Shown: positions 19,198 to 28,742, numbered from the stretch's first letter. The stretch: DNA of 64,000 bases from Rubrivivax sp. (GCA_027491255.1 JAIXWM010000177.1:20203-84202), one strand, 5' to 3'. Numbers and translations are program-made. Notes: generated from the sequence alone by a model not told the origin.

Positions 19198-19323
19198 CCC
19201 CCCGGATTCGGCCGTTGCCCGCCGTCTTGCGCGAGCAAGTGCTTTCCGGGTTGACCGGTGCAGCGCACGGCGCTGCCGGCTGGTCCCCCGGAACCGCACG
19301 CAGGGTCCGGCCAGCCGCCCATA

Positions 19324-19435
19324 CCGTTCACCCTGTCGAAGGGCGGATCGCCTACCCACCGTTCGCCCTGAGCCTGTAGAAGGGCGCGAGCGCCAAGGTG
19401 TTCCTGCAGGACTTCGACAGGCTCAGCGCGAACGG
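19324..19435. repeat. REP-type palindromic repeat pair
   Basis: A partial unit (CCGTTCACCCTGTCGAAGG, 19324-19342), a full unit (CCGTTCGCCCTGAGCCTGTA, 19359-19378, then GAAGGGC) and an inverted unit (ACTTCGACAGGCTCAGCGCG, 19411-19430, then AACGG). The last two form a long stem with a 25-base loop. The consensus CCTTCGACAGGCTCAGGGCGAACGG is a repeat I recognise from many proteobacterial genomes. It occupies the 350-bp gap between the Bug gene and the convergent AhpD-like gene; no gene is visible there. Confidence 0.8.
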
Positions 19436-19549
19436 ACAACAGGCCTGCAAACCCCGTGACGGCAAGGGGCGCGCCCGGGGGCGCCCTGCGGCGCTTCACC
19501 GGTGGCAGCGCCATCGGGGCTCGGACGCCCCCGCCCGGCAGGCGGACGT

Positions 19550-20095
19550 TCAGTCGGGGTGGATGCCGGTGGCCACCAGGAAGCGCGAGACCATGTTGTA
19601 GGCCGCGGTCACGCCCACAAGCTCCACCGTCTCGCGTTCGGACAGGTGCCGCCGCAACTCGGCGAAGGTCGCATCGGCCACGGCGACGTGGCGCGTCATC
19701 TCGATCACCAGACCGAGCGCGGCGCGCTCGAGCGCGTTGAACAGGGCGGCATCGGCGCGCGCGGCGTCCGGGTCCCGCAGCGCTTGCGCCTGCTGCGCGC
19801 TGGCGCCGGCGGCGATGTACAGCGGCGCGTGCTGCACGTACTCGTACTCCGCGCCGTTCAAAACGGCCACCGTGCACATCGCCAGTTCGCGCAGGCGGCG
19901 GTCGACCAGCAGGCCGTTGCGCACCGCGCCCAGGAAGGTGTTCCACCCGGCCGCCAGCGCCGGGCTGTGCAGCAGCATGCGGTCGAGCGCGAGCAGCTCG
20001 CCGCCGCGCCGCGCGCGGATGGCGGCAACCACCTCGGCGGGCTCGGCAATGTCGGCGGGTACAAAGGGAATGCGGGGACCGGTGGTCGGGTTCAT
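19550..20095 (-). CDS. Carboxymuconolactone decarboxylase/AhpD-like family protein
   Basis: 181 residues. The core RELAMCTVAVLNGAEYEYVQHAPL is the CMD-domain signature, with Glu, Cys, Glu and His in place, but without the CxxC redox pair of AhpD peroxidase partners; this is closer to the carboxymuconolactone-decarboxylase-like branch common in aromatic and lactone catabolism clusters. ATG at 20093-20095. Neighbours are Bug proteins and hydrolases, giving no firm pathway. Convergent with the upstream Bug gene across the REP region. Confidence 0.85.
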   Translation of the reverse strand: MNPTTGPRIPFVPADIAEPAEVVAAIRARRGGELLALDRMLLHSPALAAGWNTFLGAVRNGLLVDRRLRELAMCTVAVLNGAEYEYVQHAPLYIAAGASAQQAQALRDPDAARADAALFNALERAALGLVIEMTRHVAVADATFAELRRHLSERETVELVGVTAAYNMVSRFLVATGIHPD

Positions 20096-20313
20096 GGGAT
20101 GGACGCGCAGGAGGAAGGAACGGGCGGAGATGCGGCGGGCGCGATGCGACACCCCTGGCGGGACGGCCGTCACGGCGCCTGGAACCATCCTATCGCCCGG
20201 CCCGCTGCAGCGCGACGACCGGCCTGCAGCCCCGGCGCTTCTCCAGCGCACCGGGACGGCCGACGGTGGCCCTCACACAGCTGGCGTGCGGCCCTGCGGA
20301 TACGATCACCGGC

Positions 20314-21489
20314 ATGCCGCAGGCCACGACGCCCCTCAGCCGCAGGCGCACCAGCGCGCCCGAGCCGTTGCAGCACCGCCCGCGTGCGCGGGCGCAACCC
20401 GCTCCACTGGCCTTGCCGAGCAGCTCCAGGGCGCACCGCCCGCGCGCGCAGACGCACCCTGCCCTGGCACTTGCGCCACTGGCTCCTTCACCGCACCGCC
20501 CGCGCGCGCTGGCACACCCACCGACGCGCCGTGCATCGGCCTTGCTGGCGGCGATGGCCGCGCTGCTCCTGGCCTTGCCGGCGGCCGCCTGCCCCGGCGG
20601 CACGGTGCGCCTTGTCGTGCCCGTGGTTGCCGGCGGCCCGATGGACCGGCTGGCGCGATCGCTGGCCGAGCAGCTGGCGCGCGCAAGCGGCCAGCCGCAC
20701 GTGGTGGACAACCGCTCCGGCGGCATGACGATCCCGGCCTGGGACGCGGTGGCCAAGGCGCCGGCCGATGGCTGCACGCTGCTGGTGGCGAGCACGAGCG
20801 GGCGCACCGTGCTGCCCTGGCAGGTCAACGGCCGCCTGCCCTTCGATGCCGCCCGCGACCTGCTGCCCGTCACGCCCCTGGCCGACGTGCCGCAGCTCTT
20901 CGTCGCCCACCCGGGAGCGGGCATCCGCTCGCTGCCCGAGCTGGTGCGACGCGCGCGCGAGCACCCCACGGGCATCGCGATCGCGATCCCGACGCCGGGC
21001 GCGATGACGCACCTGGCGGCCGTCGCGCTGCAGCGCGAGACCGGCATCCGGCTCAACGAGATTCCCTACCGAGGCGGCGCGCCGGCGGCGCTGGCCGTGC
21101 GTGCCGGCGAGGTGGCGGTGATGTCGGCCGACGTCGGCGCCGTGCTCCCCCTGGTGCGCAGCGGCGAGCTCATCGCGCTGGCGACCGCCAGCGCGCGGCG
21201 CCTGCCGCAGCTGCCCGAGGTTCCCACCGTGGCCGAGGCCGGTTTCGGCACGCTGGAGGCGGCCAACGCCTACGCCCTCTTCGCGCCGGCCGGCCTGCCG
21301 CCGGCCCTGCTGCAGCGCCTGCACGAACGTGTCGAGGCCGCCATGCGCCGCCCCGAGACGGCCGAGCCGCTGCGCGGGGTCGGCATGGTCCCCCGCGTCA
21401 TCACGCCTGCGGCCTTCGAGGCCGAGCTGCGCGAGCAGGAGCGCCGCCTCGAGCCGCTGGCGCGCGCGGCCACGCAGTTGGGGCAGTAG
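20314..21489 (+). CDS. Bug-type solute-binding protein with repeat-expanded N-terminus
   Basis: 391 residues from the ATG at 20314. The mature Bug domain starts near residue 95 (CPGGTVRLVVPVVAGGPMDRLARSLAEQL), after an export segment ASALLAAMAALLLALPAAAC. Before it lie about 75 residues of Pro/Arg/His/Ala sequence encoded by a 60-bp tandem repeat, not found in ordinary Bug proteins. The true start could be further in (TTG 20542 or ATG 20554), leaving a short signal peptide. A TACGAT hexamer at 20301-20306 resembles a -10 box placed so that transcription would begin at the 20314 ATG. Orphan, without membrane partners. Confidence 0.8.
   Translation: MPQATTPLSRRRTSAPEPLQHRPRARAQPAPLALPSSSRAHRPRAQTHPALALAPLAPSPHRPRALAHPPTRRASALLAAMAALLLALPAAACPGGTVRLVVPVVAGGPMDRLARSLAEQLARASGQPHVVDNRSGGMTIPAWDAVAKAPADGCTLLVASTSGRTVLPWQVNGRLPFDAARDLLPVTPLADVPQLFVAHPGAGIRSLPELVRRAREHPTGIAIAIPTPGAMTHLAAVALQRETGIRLNEIPYRGGAPAALAVRAGEVAVMSADVGAVLPLVRSGELIALATASARRLPQLPEVPTVAEAGFGTLEAANAYALFAPAGLPPALLQRLHERVEAAMRRPETAEPLRGVGMVPRVITPAAFEAELREQERRLEPLARAATQLGQ
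20373..20512 (+). repeat. 60-bp in-frame tandem repeat (about 2.3 copies)
   Basis: GCACCGCCCGCG recurs at exactly 60-bp spacing (20373, 20433, 20493), each followed by similar C-rich sequence. Sixty bases is 20 codons, so each unit gives HRPRA plus 15 residues and the frame is kept. Confidence 0.75.
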
Positions 21490-21523
21490 GCCTGGGCAGC
21501 GCGGCCCCTCTGCGCCCTGGCGA

Positions 21524-22495
21524 TCAGCCGGCTGCGCAGCGGCAGCGCGCGAAGCGCACCACGGTGACGCCGCGGCGCGCCTGGCGCGTCGAGGGCATCA
21601 CGAGCACGCAGTCGTCGTGCGGCGTGGCCACGGGCTCGCCGTCGTTGTCGCCGATGACAGTGCCCGCGCGCGCGATCGACTCCAGCCCGCGGTAGGGCGC
21701 TGCGAAGCGGAAGCGCTCGCTGCGGGCGACCACGGCGCCGGTGACCTCCAACACGTCCTGCGGCCCGGCGTCGGGCTGCCGCCAGCCGGGCAGCGCCCGC
21801 GCAGCCTCGGCGTCACCGAGCACACCCGCCTCGACCAGGAAGCGCGCGCACAGGTCCTGCGCGACGTCCCGGCTCGCCGGGTCGGCATGGAAGCCGCATT
21901 CGGCCAGCAGCGAGCGCGCATCGCCGGCCGCGGCGTCGGGCAGGCCGAAGCGGCCGTAGTCGCGCATTCGCACGCCGTCGGCATGCCCGCCATCGACGAC
22001 CACATGCGCCGGGCTGCGCAGCGCCCGCGCGAGCGCCACGTTGCGCGGCTGCAGGCCGGTCAGCAGCAGCGGCGCGCAGGGCTCGTGCATCGAGTGCAGG
22101 TCCAGCAGCCAGTCGGCGGCCTCGACGAAGGGCAGCAGCGCCCGCCCGCGCCGGCGCTCGGCGCTGTCGGCCGCGGCCAGCCGCTCGGGCAGCCACTGCC
22201 GGTTCAGGTCCACGTCGACGAAGCGCGAGGCGTCCGGCCGGGCCGGATCGTGGCGGTCGAAGGCGGCCAGATTGCACAGCGCCAGCGTCAGGCGCCCCCG
22301 GCGCGGCCGGATCCCGGCCTGCAGCAGGCCCAGCACGGCCCAGGCGCCGCACCATTCGTTGCCGTGCACGAGCGCGCTGACCATCACGTGGCGGCCGGGC
22401 TGGCCGCTGTCGAAGACCCAGACCCCTTCGGTGCCGGCGTTGCCGGCGCGCCAGGGGCCGAGATGCGGCGCCTGCAGCGCGGCCGCGGGCCTCAC
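21524..22495 (-). CDS. Succinylglutamate desuccinylase/aspartoacylase-family deacylase (M14-like)
   Basis: 323 residues from a GTG at 22493-22495 with AGGGT upstream. Zinc ligands His44 and Glu47 (HGNEW) and His134 in LDLHSMHE match the M14/AstE-AspA pattern, and the DLNRQW segment near 97 holds the conserved Asn-Arg substrate-binding pair. Members remove N-acyl groups from amino acids. It overlaps or abuts the upstream Bug gene region and is likely in an operon with it (55-bp gap), suggesting that the Bug ligand is an N-acyl amino acid; that is inference. Confidence 0.85.
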   Translation of the reverse strand: MRPAAALQAPHLGPWRAGNAGTEGVWVFDSGQPGRHVMVSALVHGNEWCGAWAVLGLLQAGIRPRRGRLTLALCNLAAFDRHDPARPDASRFVDVDLNRQWLPERLAAADSAERRRGRALLPFVEAADWLLDLHSMHEPCAPLLLTGLQPRNVALARALRSPAHVVVDGGHADGVRMRDYGRFGLPDAAAGDARSLLAECGFHADPASRDVAQDLCARFLVEAGVLGDAEAARALPGWRQPDAGPQDVLEVTGAVVARSERFRFAAPYRGLESIARAGTVIGDNDGEPVATPHDDCVLVMPSTRQARRGVTVVRFARCRCAAG

Positions 22496-22550
22496 TGGAT
22501 ACCCTGCGCACTGCGTCTCGGGATGAGCGCTTGGGGGCGGCCCGGCGCGC

Positions 22551-23525
22551 TCATGGCGTCTCGATCCGCGCGAACTCGACGATGCGGCGGAAGCGCTCGA
22601 CCTCGTCGCGCACGAAGCGCGGCGCGTCCAGGTCGGGCGTCATCGTCACGCCCGAACTCTCGAGCCGGCCCGCCACCTCGGGCAGCCGCAGCACCTCGCG
22701 CAGCTCGCGCTGCAGCCGCGCGACGACGGGCGCGGGGGTCTTGGCGGGCGCGAACAGGCCGAACCACACGCCGATGTCCACCGCCGCGAAGCGCGGCGTC
22801 TCGGCCAGCGCCGGGATCTCGCGCGCCGCCGCCGAACGCTGGCGCGTGGTCAGGCCGATCGCCTTCATGCGCCCCTCGCGGATGTGCGGCAGCGCGCTCG
22901 ACAGCACGAACACCGCGAAATCGACCTGGCCGCCGAGCAGGTCGGTCACCATCTGCGGCGCGCCGCGGTAGGGCACGTGCACCAGGTCGACCCCGCCCTC
23001 GCGCTTGATCAACTCGCCGGCCAGGTGCAGCGGCGTGCCGTTGCCCGAGGTCGCGTAGCTGAACTTGCCCGGCTGCCGGGCCGCGAAGGCCTGGAACGCG
23101 GTGGCGTCGGACAGGCCGGTGCGCGGGTGGGCCACCAGCACCAGCGGCTGCGCGCCGATCATGCCCACAGCCGCCAGGTCCTGCAGACCGTCGTAGCGCG
23201 AGGACTTCGAGATCAGCTGGTTGATGCCGACCTCGCTGGGCGAGCCCAGCAGCAGCGTGTAGCCGTCGGGCCGGGCGGCCGCCACCTTGGCCGCGCCCAG
23301 CGTGCCCCCGGCCCCGGCGACGTTCTCGACCACGACCTGCTGGCCGAGCCGGCGCGCGAGCTCGGGGGCGACCGCGCGCGCCACCAGGTCGACGCTGCCG
23401 CCGGGGGAATAGCCCACGACCAGCGTGAGCGCGCGCGTGGGATAGGAGGCCTCCTGCGCCAGCGCCGGCAGCAAGGCAAGCGCGCCGAGGCCCAGCGCCA
23501 GGGTTCGACGGGACAGGGACGACAT
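22551..23525 (-). CDS. Bug-type solute-binding protein
   Basis: 324 residues. A twin-arginine-like start (SLSRRTLALGLGALALL), cleavage after PALAQ, then SYPTRALTLVVGYSPGGSVD, ENVAGAGG, ARPDGYT and VHVPYRGAPQMVTDLLGG. ATG at 23523-23525 with GGAGA 7 bases upstream. First gene of a probable pair with the deacylase at 21524. The LysR gene at 23623-24528 lies 97 bp upstream on the same strand. Ligand unknown. Confidence 0.92.
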   Translation of the reverse strand: MSSLSRRTLALGLGALALLPALAQEASYPTRALTLVVGYSPGGSVDLVARAVAPELARRLGQQVVVENVAGAGGTLGAAKVAAARPDGYTLLLGSPSEVGINQLISKSSRYDGLQDLAAVGMIGAQPLVLVAHPRTGLSDATAFQAFAARQPGKFSYATSGNGTPLHLAGELIKREGGVDLVHVPYRGAPQMVTDLLGGQVDFAVFVLSSALPHIREGRMKAIGLTTRQRSAAAREIPALAETPRFAAVDIGVWFGLFAPAKTPAPVVARLQRELREVLRLPEVAGRLESSGVTMTPDLDAPRFVRDEVERFRRIVEFARIETP

Positions 23526-23622
23526 GGGGGGTTCTCCGGCCGGGCGGCAACAGCACCGCCCGACCATTCTTCGGCCCGCCCACGCCGCGCCGCGTGCCGT
23601 TTCGGCATTAAGAATGGCCGGA

Positions 23623-24528
23623 TCAGCGTGACGGCACGAAGGCGTCCCAGACCCGCTGCAGCGCCGGCGAGGCCAGGCGCTTGCGCCTGAACAGGCGGAT
23701 CTCGAAGTCGATCGCCAGCCCCGGGTCGGCCCAGGCGGCCAGCCGCCCGGCTTCGAGGTCGGCCGCCACCATCGAGCGCGGCAGCCAGGCCACGCCCAGG
23801 CCGCGCAGCACGTACTCGCGCAGCGAATCGACCGAATCGCAGCGCAGCAGCACCGGCAGCGGCGGGGCGCCGTCCAGGTGGGCGATGTGGTCGTCCAGCA
23901 GGCGGCCCAGGGCCTGCGCGGGGTCGTAGGCGAGCAGGCGGGCGCGGCCCGGTTCGAGACCCGCCCCGGGCCCCACCCCGAGGGCCGGCCCGCCGCCGGC
24001 CCGCGCCTGCACCACCGGCAGCAGCCGGTCCTCGGCCACCCGCGCGCTGAGGAAGCGGCGCCCGTCCAGGCGCAGCGCCAGCGCCGGGTGCTGGTAGCCG
24101 AGCATCAGGTCGGCGGCGTCGCGCTCCAGCAGATCACCGGCCTCGGCCATCAGGCGTGTCAGCACTTGCACCTGGGGCGGGTCGGGCTGGCGCGCCAGCC
24201 GCGCCAGCGCGTCGGCGACCACGCCGTGCGCCAGCGCCCGGCCGGTGACGAGCCGCACCACCGCGCCGCCCCAGCCGCCCTGCAGCGCGAGCCGCAGCCG
24301 GTCGACGTCGGCCGTGGCCGCGCGCGCGTGCTGGGCCAGCTGCTCGCCCGCCGGCGTCAGCTGCACGGGCTGGCTGCCGCGCACGAACAGCGCCACGCCG
24401 AACCAGGCCTCGAGCGCGCGGATGCGGCGGCCGAAGGCCGGCGCCGTCACGTGCCGTTGCTCGGCGGCGTTCTTGAAGCTGCGCGTGGCTGCCAGCGCCA
24501 GCCAGTCCTCGAGCCACTTGAACTGCAC
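23623..24528 (-). CDS. LysR-type transcriptional regulator
   Basis: 301 residues from a GTG start at 24526-24528, chosen because the wHTH begins at once (QFKWLEDWLALAATRSFKNAAEQRHVTAPAFGRRIRALEAWFG). The standard LysR effector domain follows. It is divergent from the Bug gene at 24762 over 233 bp and upstream of another Bug gene on its own strand, so it may regulate one or both. The effector is unknown. Confidence 0.9.
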   Translation of the reverse strand: MQFKWLEDWLALAATRSFKNAAEQRHVTAPAFGRRIRALEAWFGVALFVRGSQPVQLTPAGEQLAQHARAATADVDRLRLALQGGWGGAVVRLVTGRALAHGVVADALARLARQPDPPQVQVLTRLMAEAGDLLERDAADLMLGYQHPALALRLDGRRFLSARVAEDRLLPVVQARAGGGPALGVGPGAGLEPGRARLLAYDPAQALGRLLDDHIAHLDGAPPLPVLLRCDSVDSLREYVLRGLGVAWLPRSMVAADLEAGRLAAWADPGLAIDFEIRLFRRKRLASPALQRVWDAFVPSR

Positions 24529-24761
24529 GGTGCCCCCAGAGTCGGTGGACCCGGATTGTGGCGGGCCAGACCGAGCCGAGGCGACCGCCGTCGCGCGCCT
24601 GCAGTGGATGGACCATCGTGCCCATCGACTTGCCGCAGCATCGGGAGGAAGTCCGGGCACAGACGGCGCAGGCGCAGCCTGGGGATTTCCCGCAGCATGC
24701 CGCGGCGCGGCCCGGACATCGACGATCATCTGCCCTCCCCCTTGAGCGCAGGAGTCCCCCG

Positions 24762-25736
24762 ATGCACCGAGTCCTCCGTTCCGCCCTGGCCGCCTTCGGG
24801 CTGGCGGCGGCTGCCCTTTCCGCAAGCGCCCAGACGGACTGGCCGAACCGCCCGATCAAGTGGGTCGTGCCTTTCGCCCCCGGTGGCCCGACCGACGCGA
24901 TCTCGCGCGTGCTGTCGGCGCGGCTGGCGGAATCGCTCGGCCAAGGCGTCGTGATCGAGAACCGCAGCGGCGCGTCGGGGGCCATCGGCTCGGAATTCGT
25001 CGCCCGGGCCGCCCCGGACGGCTACACCGTCGTCTTCGGCACGCAGAGCACCCACGCGTCGAACCTGGTGTTCTTCCCGAACATGGCCTTCGACCCGATC
25101 CGTGACTTCCAACCGCTGACGCTGGTCGGCACCTCCTGCCTGGCGCTGATCGTGCCGCCGAATGTGGCCGCGACGACGGCGCGCGAACTGGTGGAGTGGA
25201 TCGGACGCCAGGGCGGCGCCGCAAGCTACGGCACGGCTGCGGCCGGCAGCTCGCAACACGTGGCCGCCGAGCTGATGCTGCGCAGCAGCAACGTCCGGGC
25301 CACGCACGTGCCCTACCGCGGCAGCGGCGCGGCCATGCCCGACCTGCTCGGCGGGCGGCTGACCTTCATGTTCGACAACCTGCCGTCTTCACTGCCGCTG
25401 GCGCGCTCGGGCAAGGTCAAGGCGCTGGCCCAGACCTGCGCGAAGCGCTCGCCGTCGGCACCCGACCTGCCGACCATGGTCGAGGCGGGCTTCAAGGACT
25501 TCGTGATCGAGGGCTGGTACGGGGTCTTCGCGCCCGCGCGCACGCCGCGTGCGATCGCCGAGCGCCTGTCGGCCGAGATCAACAAGGCGCTGCGCCACCC
25601 CGAGTCGATGGAACGCTGGAAGACGCTCGGTTTCGACCCGATCGGCAGCACGCCCGACCAGCTGTCCGAGCGCCAGCGCGGCGACCTGGACTACTGGCGG
25701 CGCATGATCGAGTTCACCGGGGTCAAGGTGGAGTGA
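24762..25736 (+). CDS. Bug-type solute-binding protein
   Basis: 324 residues. Signal peptide ending SASAQ, then TDWPNRPIKWVVPFAPGGPTDAISR, ENRSGASGAIGSEFVA, APDGYT, and HVPYRGSGAAMPDLLGG. ATG at 24762 with CAGGAG 8 bases upstream. It is followed 4 bp later by the N-acyl-D-amino-acid deacylase gene, so the two form an operon; the ligand may be an N-acylated D-amino acid or similar amide. The LysR gene is divergent. Confidence 0.93.
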   Translation: MHRVLRSALAAFGLAAAALSASAQTDWPNRPIKWVVPFAPGGPTDAISRVLSARLAESLGQGVVIENRSGASGAIGSEFVARAAPDGYTVVFGTQSTHASNLVFFPNMAFDPIRDFQPLTLVGTSCLALIVPPNVAATTARELVEWIGRQGGAASYGTAAAGSSQHVAAELMLRSSNVRATHVPYRGSGAAMPDLLGGRLTFMFDNLPSSLPLARSGKVKALAQTCAKRSPSAPDLPTMVEAGFKDFVIEGWYGVFAPARTPRAIAERLSAEINKALRHPESMERWKTLGFDPIGSTPDQLSERQRGDLDYWRRMIEFTGVKVE

Positions 25737-25740
25737 GGGC

Positions 25741-27465
25741 ATGAGCGAACTCGACCTGAAGATCGTCGGCGGCACGCTGATCGACGGCACCGGCAGCGAG
25801 CGCCGCCGGGCCGACCTCGGCATCCGGGACGGCCGCGTCGTTGCTGTCGGCGAGGTGCCTGGCAGCGCCGCGCAGACCGTCGATGCCGGCGGTCTGGTGG
25901 TCGCGCCGGGCTTCGTCGACATCCACACGCACTACGACGCGCAGGTGCTGTGGGACCCGCTGCTGACGGTGTCGCCCTGGCACGGCGTGACGACGGCGGT
26001 GCTGGGCAACTGCGGCTTCGGCGTCGCGCCGACACGCCCGCAGCACCGCGACCTGATCCTGCGCACGCTCGAGCGCGTCGAGGGCATGAGCCTGGCCGCG
26101 CTCGAGGCTGGGCTGGGGGGCGAGTGGCCCTTCCAGAGCTTTCCCGAGTACATGGACGCGCTCGAGCGGGTGCCGCTGGGCATCAACGTCGCGGTGATGG
26201 TGGGCCACACGCCGGTGCGTCTGTGGGTCATGGGCGACGAGGCGACCACGCGCGCGGCCACGGCCGAGGAGATCGCGCAGATGCGCGATCTCGTCGCGCA
26301 AGCCATGGACGCCGGCGCCGTGGGTTTCGCGACCTCGGTGTCCAAGGTGCACATCGGCTACGCCGGGCGACCGGTGCCCAGCCGGCTGGCGGGCTTCGAG
26401 GAGATGCTCGAACTGGCCCGCGCGGTGGGCGCATCGGGGCACGGCTTGATCCACTACAACGTCGGCCGCGACCCGCTGTGGGACGCCTACGAGGCCCTGC
26501 ACGCGGCCAGCGGGCGCCCCGTCGTGTGGACCTCGCTGCTCGCGGGCTCGCTCGGGCCCGGCTCGCACCGTGCGCATCTGGCGCGCGCCGCGCAGCAGCG
26601 CGAGCGCGGCCTGCCCATCCACGGCCAGGGCGCCTGCCGGCCGATCCAGTTCGAGTTCGACTTCCGCTCGCCGGTCGTCTTCGACACCTGGGCCTCGTTC
26701 GAGCCCGTGCGCCTGGCGGCCGACGAAGCCCAGCGCCGGGCGGTGTACGCCGACCCGGCGTTCCGCGCCCGCGTCAAGCGCCAGGTGGCCGGCCGCGGCC
26801 CCGACGACGCCTGGTTCGCCGGCAAGGAAGCCGAAGGCGACACGCGGCGTGCGGCCTTCCGCGAGCTGGCCATCTCCTGGGCCGCGGACGCCGGCCTGAC
26901 CGAGCGCAAGCTGGTCGACCTGGCGCGAGAGCGCGGCGTCGACCCGGTGGACCTGATGTTCGACCTGGCGCTCGACAGCAACCTGCGCATGCGCTGGCGC
27001 ATCGCGCTGCTGAACTTCGACGAAGCCGAGGTCTGCGAGATCCTGCAGGACCCGCACGTCTTGCTCGGCCTGGGCGACGGCGGCGCGCACATGAGCCAGC
27101 TGTGCGACGCCTGCCACCCGACCTACCTGCTCGGGCACTGGGTGCGCAAGCGCGGCGCGCTGAGCCTGGAGGAGGCCGTGCGCCGGCTGAGCTCGCAGCC
27201 CGCCGAGGTCTTCGGTCTGCACGACAGGGGCCGCGTCGCGCCCGGCCTGCCCGCCGACCTGGTGATCTTCGATGCGGCCACGGTCGGGGCCGGGCCCTTG
27301 GAGCGTGTGCACGACCTGCCCGCTGGCGAGGACCGCCTCGTCAGCCGCCCGGTCGGCATCGAGGCCGTCTTCGTCAACGGCCGCCGGCTGCCGCCACCGG
27401 GACAGCCGGCCACCAGGACCGCCGGGCAGCTGCTGAGGCAACGGGGTCTGGCCGCCACCGCCTGA
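25741..27465 (+). CDS. N-acyl-D-amino-acid deacylase-family amidohydrolase
   Basis: 574 residues, amidohydrolase superfamily. Metal ligands His62 and His64 in VDIHTHYDAQ, the family's GNCGFGVAP segment near 98, and the late GDGGAH with the catalytic Asp. C-terminal beta-sandwich with GLPADLVIFD and VNGRRL. Members hydrolyse N-acyl-D-amino acids or related N-acyl compounds; long non-D-aminoacylase subgroups are frequent in Burkholderiales, so the substrate is open. It starts 4 bp after the Bug gene with GAGGG as ribosome site. Confidence 0.88.
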   Translation: MSELDLKIVGGTLIDGTGSERRRADLGIRDGRVVAVGEVPGSAAQTVDAGGLVVAPGFVDIHTHYDAQVLWDPLLTVSPWHGVTTAVLGNCGFGVAPTRPQHRDLILRTLERVEGMSLAALEAGLGGEWPFQSFPEYMDALERVPLGINVAVMVGHTPVRLWVMGDEATTRAATAEEIAQMRDLVAQAMDAGAVGFATSVSKVHIGYAGRPVPSRLAGFEEMLELARAVGASGHGLIHYNVGRDPLWDAYEALHAASGRPVVWTSLLAGSLGPGSHRAHLARAAQQRERGLPIHGQGACRPIQFEFDFRSPVVFDTWASFEPVRLAADEAQRRAVYADPAFRARVKRQVAGRGPDDAWFAGKEAEGDTRRAAFRELAISWAADAGLTERKLVDLARERGVDPVDLMFDLALDSNLRMRWRIALLNFDEAEVCEILQDPHVLLGLGDGGAHMSQLCDACHPTYLLGHWVRKRGALSLEEAVRRLSSQPAEVFGLHDRGRVAPGLPADLVIFDAATVGAGPLERVHDLPAGEDRLVSRPVGIEAVFVNGRRLPPPGQPATRTAGQLLRQRGLAATA

Positions 27466-27668
27466 GCGCCGAGCCCGGGAGTGCCTGGTGCGGCGTTTCG
27501 CGCGGTGCAGCACTAGACTTCCGCCCTCAGCCAGCCCACCCCAACGCCCGCCAGCCGCTCCGTGACGCTCAAGATGCCCCGCAACTCCCTGTTCGCGGCG
27601 CCGGCGGCCCGGCGCCATGCTGCCGAAGGCGCCCCGGCCCGTCGCAAGGGACGCTGGAGGCCGCTCCC

Positions 27669-28628
27669 ATGAAGCGCAAGGCAAAGGTCGCCGGCCCTGC
27701 TGCTGTGGCGGCGGCAGCGCCGCAGGAAAGCCTGCCGCCCGAGGTGCGCCCGGGCCAGTCGGTGGAGTTGCTCAAGCAACTGCACATCCTCACGCGCGAC
27801 GGCAAGCTCAACCAGGATTCGCGGCGCAAGCTCAAGCAGGTCTACCACCTGTTCCAGTTCATCGAGGGGCTGCTGCAGGAACTGCCGCCCAGTGCCGAAG
27901 GCCCGCTGGTGGCCGACCACGGCGCGGGCAAGTCCTACCTCGGCTTCATCACCTACGACCTGTACCTGAAGGCCCTGGGCCGCGGCAGCATCGTGGGCAT
28001 CGAGACGCGCAGCGAGCTGGTGGAGTCCTCCCGCGCGCTGGCGCAGCACCTGGGCTTCGAGCGCATGCGCTTCCTGAACCTGAGCGTGGCCGAATCCACC
28101 GGGCGCGAGGACCTGCCCGCGCGCTTCGACATGGTCACCGCGCTGCATGCCTGCGACACCGCCACCGACGACGCCATCCACTTCGGCCTGCTCAAGCAGG
28201 CCCGCTTCATGGTGCTGGTGCCCTGCTGCCAGGCCGAATTGGCCGCCGGCCTGCGCCTGAACAAGGCGATGCAGCTGTCGCGCACGCCGCTGGCCGAGCT
28301 GTGGCGCCACCCGCTGCACACGCGCGAACTCGGCAGCCAGCTCACCAACGTGCTGCGCTGCCTGTACCTGGAGTCGCAGGGCTACTCGGTCACCGTCACC
28401 GAGCTGGTGGGCTGGGAGCACAGCATGAAGAACGAGCTGATCCTGGCGCGCTACACCGGGCAGCGCAAGCACAGCGCCGGCCAGCGCCTGAAGGCGCTGC
28501 TGCAGGAGTTCGCGCTGGAGCCGCTGCTGGGCACGCGCTACCCGGCCTTGGCCCGGGCGGCGCCTGCGCCCGGCTCCGCGCCTGTGGCGTCGGACATGTC
28601 CCACGCATCCGATCTGCCCTGCGCTTAG
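27669..28628 (+). CDS. Class I SAM-dependent methyltransferase, methyltransferase-25-like
   Basis: 319 residues. An N-terminal helical segment (VELLKQLHILTRDGKLNQDSRRKLKQVYHLFQFIEGLL) precedes the SAM motif VADHGAGKSYLGFITYDLYL and GIETRSELVESSRALA, then VTALHACDTATDDA and VPCCQAELA. The DHGAGK/HACDTATDDA/VPCC set is typical of a methyltransferase family shared with eukaryotic METTL25-like and GSTCD proteins; substrate unknown (RNA is possible). ATG at 27669 with GGAGG nearby; TAGACT near 27513 is a plausible -10 box. Confidence 0.85.
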   Translation: MKRKAKVAGPAAVAAAAPQESLPPEVRPGQSVELLKQLHILTRDGKLNQDSRRKLKQVYHLFQFIEGLLQELPPSAEGPLVADHGAGKSYLGFITYDLYLKALGRGSIVGIETRSELVESSRALAQHLGFERMRFLNLSVAESTGREDLPARFDMVTALHACDTATDDAIHFGLLKQARFMVLVPCCQAELAAGLRLNKAMQLSRTPLAELWRHPLHTRELGSQLTNVLRCLYLESQGYSVTVTELVGWEHSMKNELILARYTGQRKHSAGQRLKALLQEFALEPLLGTRYPALARAAPAPGSAPVASDMSHASDLPCA

Positions 28629-28742
28629 CCAACGGCAGATGATGGCCAAGCGCGCGCCCGCAGCGTGCAACCGCACTGGGCGCCGTGGTCCACGCCAGTC
28701 ACGCCGGTCCCGCCGGCGCCGGTGATGTTCATTGCAGGGTGC

